DNA from: Pseudomonadota bacterium
GTDB taxonomy: Bacteria > Pseudomonadota > Alphaproteobacteria > Micropepsales > Micropepsaceae
Length of the DNA: 7,394 nt
NCBI GenBank assembly: GCA_023427355.1
Contig: JAEZBK010000311.1
Coordinates: 1-7,394 of the forward strand
Direction: 5' to 3'
The stretch's first letter is position 1. Each line of letters begins with the position of its first letter. The notes below the pieces were generated by a model. The model was not told the origin of the DNA. It was given only the letters and a program-made list of their open reading frames with translations, and ran no database searches. The position numbers and the translations under genes were made by a program. Of the stretch, positions 6,592 through 7,394 are shown one piece after another.

Positions 6592-6624
6592 CCCGTCACA
6601 CGCATCGGATAGGAACAGGGCATC

Positions 6625-7236
6625 ATGGCGGCTTACGCACACTTCCTGCGCGGACTTCTCAGCGATCCCCATGCGGTCTCCGCGCCAACCCCATCCAGCC
6701 CGGCCCTGTCGGCGGCGATCGCCGCGAAAGTGGACATCTCGCGCCCCGGCCTGGTGGTCGAACTGGGCCCCGGCACCGGCGTCGTCACCGAGGCTCTCCT
6801 GGCGCGCGGCGTGGCGCCGGACCGTCTGGTGACCATCGAGGCCTGCAGCTATTTCGCCCAGCTTTTGCGCGAGCGCCTGCCCCAGGTGACGGTCATAGAA
6901 GGCGATGCCTTCGCCTTCGAACAGTATCTGCCGCAGGGCAGCCAGATTGCCGCCATCGTGTCGGGCATTCCGCTCCTCCTGTTTCCCGCCGCGCGCCGCC
7001 AGATGCTGATCGAGCGCGGCCTGGCCGTGCAGGGGCAGGGCGGCGCGTTCATCCAGCTCTCCTATGGCTGGCTTCCGCCCATCAAACCGGCCGCGGGCAT
7101 GAAGCTGCGCCGCTCGGTCGTCTGGCGCAATTTCCCGCCGGCCCATGTCTGGACCTTCACGGCAGAGCCCGTCCCGGTGCGCACGCCCCGCAAGTCCCCC
7201 CAGGCCCGGGCCAAATCCCCCATCCCGGCCTGGTAA
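6625..7236 (+). CDS. pmtA: PmtA-type phospholipid N-methyltransferase (SAM-dependent)
   Basis: A 203-residue class I methyltransferase, the length of the Rhodobacter-type phosphatidylethanolamine N-methyltransferases that make phosphatidylcholine by stepwise methylation. The N-terminal FLRGLLSDPHAV and PSSPAL segment corresponds to the membrane-binding helix and PTSS segment of that family. SAM motif I is VVELGPGTGVVTEALL (44-59), followed by acidic E71 in VTIEACS, GDAF at 93-96, and VSGIPLLLFP (112-121) matching the family's S-x-(V/I/L)-P-x-L element. IQLSYGWLPPI and WRNFPPAHVWTF near the end match the family's RN-hPPA-hW signature, which separates it from the related rRNA dimethyltransferases. 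The final 25 residues are basic and proline-rich. The start has AGGA at 6611-6614. An EcfG promoter precedes it, which suggests stress-induced membrane remodelling. Exact substrate and number of methyl transfers are inferred from family. Confidence 0.85.
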   Translation: MAAYAHFLRGLLSDPHAVSAPTPSSPALSAAIAAKVDISRPGLVVELGPGTGVVTEALLARGVAPDRLVTIEACSYFAQLLRERLPQVTVIEGDAFAFEQYLPQGSQIAAIVSGIPLLLFPAARRQMLIERGLAVQGQGGAFIQLSYGWLPPIKPAAGMKLRRSVVWRNFPPAHVWTFTAEPVPVRTPRKSPQARAKSPIPAW

Positions 7237-7257
7237 GCACTTATAATTGCAGGGGCG

Positions 7258-7282
7258 GGAACTTTTTCGCACCGTCCTCGTT
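7258..7282 (+). promoter_or_regulatory. Predicted EcfG promoter for the kinase-like gene at the window end
   Basis: GGAAC at 7258-7262 and CGTT at 7279-7282 with 16 bases between. It begins 22 bases after the methyltransferase stop. Transcription from near 7289 would leave a leader of about 17 nt before the TTG at 7306. Read-through from the methyltransferase gene is also likely, as I see no terminator between them. Confidence 0.8.
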
Positions 7283-7294
7283 ACCAGCGCCAAC

Positions 7295-7300
7295 GGGGGA
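7295..7300 (+). promoter_or_regulatory. Ribosome binding site supporting a TTG start
   Basis: GGGGGA lies 5 bases before the TTG at 7306, the same arrangement as at the oxidase. The only in-frame ATG, at 7360, has just GC-rich coding-like sequence before it, although GGCGGCG could serve weakly. Confidence 0.6.
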
Positions 7301-7305
7301 ATTGC

Positions 7306-7394
7306 TTGGCGTCCGGCGCAGAAGATCCAACCTACGGCTTCCTGGAAGGCGGCGGCGTCATGGCCGCGCGCATCCGGGACTATGACTGGTCCGC
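7306..7394 (+). CDS. 5' fragment of a probable PAS-containing sensor histidine kinase (HWE type), cut by the window edge
   Basis: Twenty-nine codons are visible from the TTG. The stretch EGGGVMAARIRDYDWSA resembles the opening of many alphaproteobacterial PAS-HWE/HisKA_2 sensor kinases, which commonly read GGGEMGALIRAFDWSATPLG at this point. This rests on pattern memory over fewer than 30 residues, so the family call is tentative, but the frame, the ribosome site and the EcfG promoter support a real gene. HWE kinases feed the PhyR-NepR-EcfG cascade in several alphaproteobacteria, so a kinase under EcfG control would be a plausible feedback element. The frame is open upstream to the methyltransferase stop at 7236; the alternative start is the ATG at 7360. 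Confidence 0.6.
   Translation, partial: MASGAEDPTYGFLEGGGVMAARIRDYDWS

Noticed and set aside
5418..6626. 402-codon open frame on the minus strand opposite the penicillin-binding protein
   Set aside because: Arginine/histidine-rich translation with no motif, opposite an unambiguous gene; a GC-skew artefact.
7242..7247. Perfect TATAAT after the methyltransferase gene
   Set aside because: No -35 element 16-18 bases upstream and no extended -10; the EcfG element just downstream explains transcription better.

Overview
The window is dense, GC-rich bacterial chromosome with short intergenic gaps and strong G/C preference at third codon positions. I infer an alphaproteobacterium. The main evidence is three copies of the GGAAC-N16-CGTT promoter of the general-stress sigma factor EcfG, which is confined to that class, together with a PmtA-type phospholipid methyltransferase and a bacterial alternative oxidase. 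I cannot name the genus from sequence alone.

Layout. On the minus strand, 1-2626 carries a tightly coupled run read right to left: otsB (trehalose-6-phosphate phosphatase), a GH15 glucoamylase/trehalase-type hydrolase, and the first 30 codons of a third gene that begins with a hydrophobic segment. Each junction is a 4-base ATGA overlap. A 209-bp divergent region (2627-2835) follows, holding an EcfG-type promoter and an unusual cluster of overlapping dyads. Rightward from it run a 56-residue charged small protein and a diiron alternative oxidase that starts at TTG behind a perfect AGGAGG. The oxidase ends 3 bp from the end of a convergent PilZ-domain gene. A second divergent region (4107-4358) separates the PilZ gene from a complete class A penicillin-binding protein (4359-6503). 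A second EcfG promoter then precedes a PmtA-like methyltransferase (6625-7236). A third precedes the 5' end of a gene, cut by the window edge, that looks like the start of a PAS/HWE-type sensor kinase.

How it fits together. Trehalose metabolism, a cytochrome-independent terminal oxidase, membrane phospholipid methylation and a probable sensor kinase sit side by side, and three of the four rightward units carry a matching general-stress promoter. This reads as a stress-physiology neighbourhood interrupted by a cell-wall synthase and a c-di-GMP-binding protein. The least ordinary part is 2718-3041: a stress promoter, a leader of about 87 nt with mutually exclusive hairpins, an unrecognised small protein and a TTG-started alternative oxidase. 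No mobile elements, CRISPR arrays, tRNAs or rRNAs were seen, and no stretch longer than 300 bp lacks a gene.
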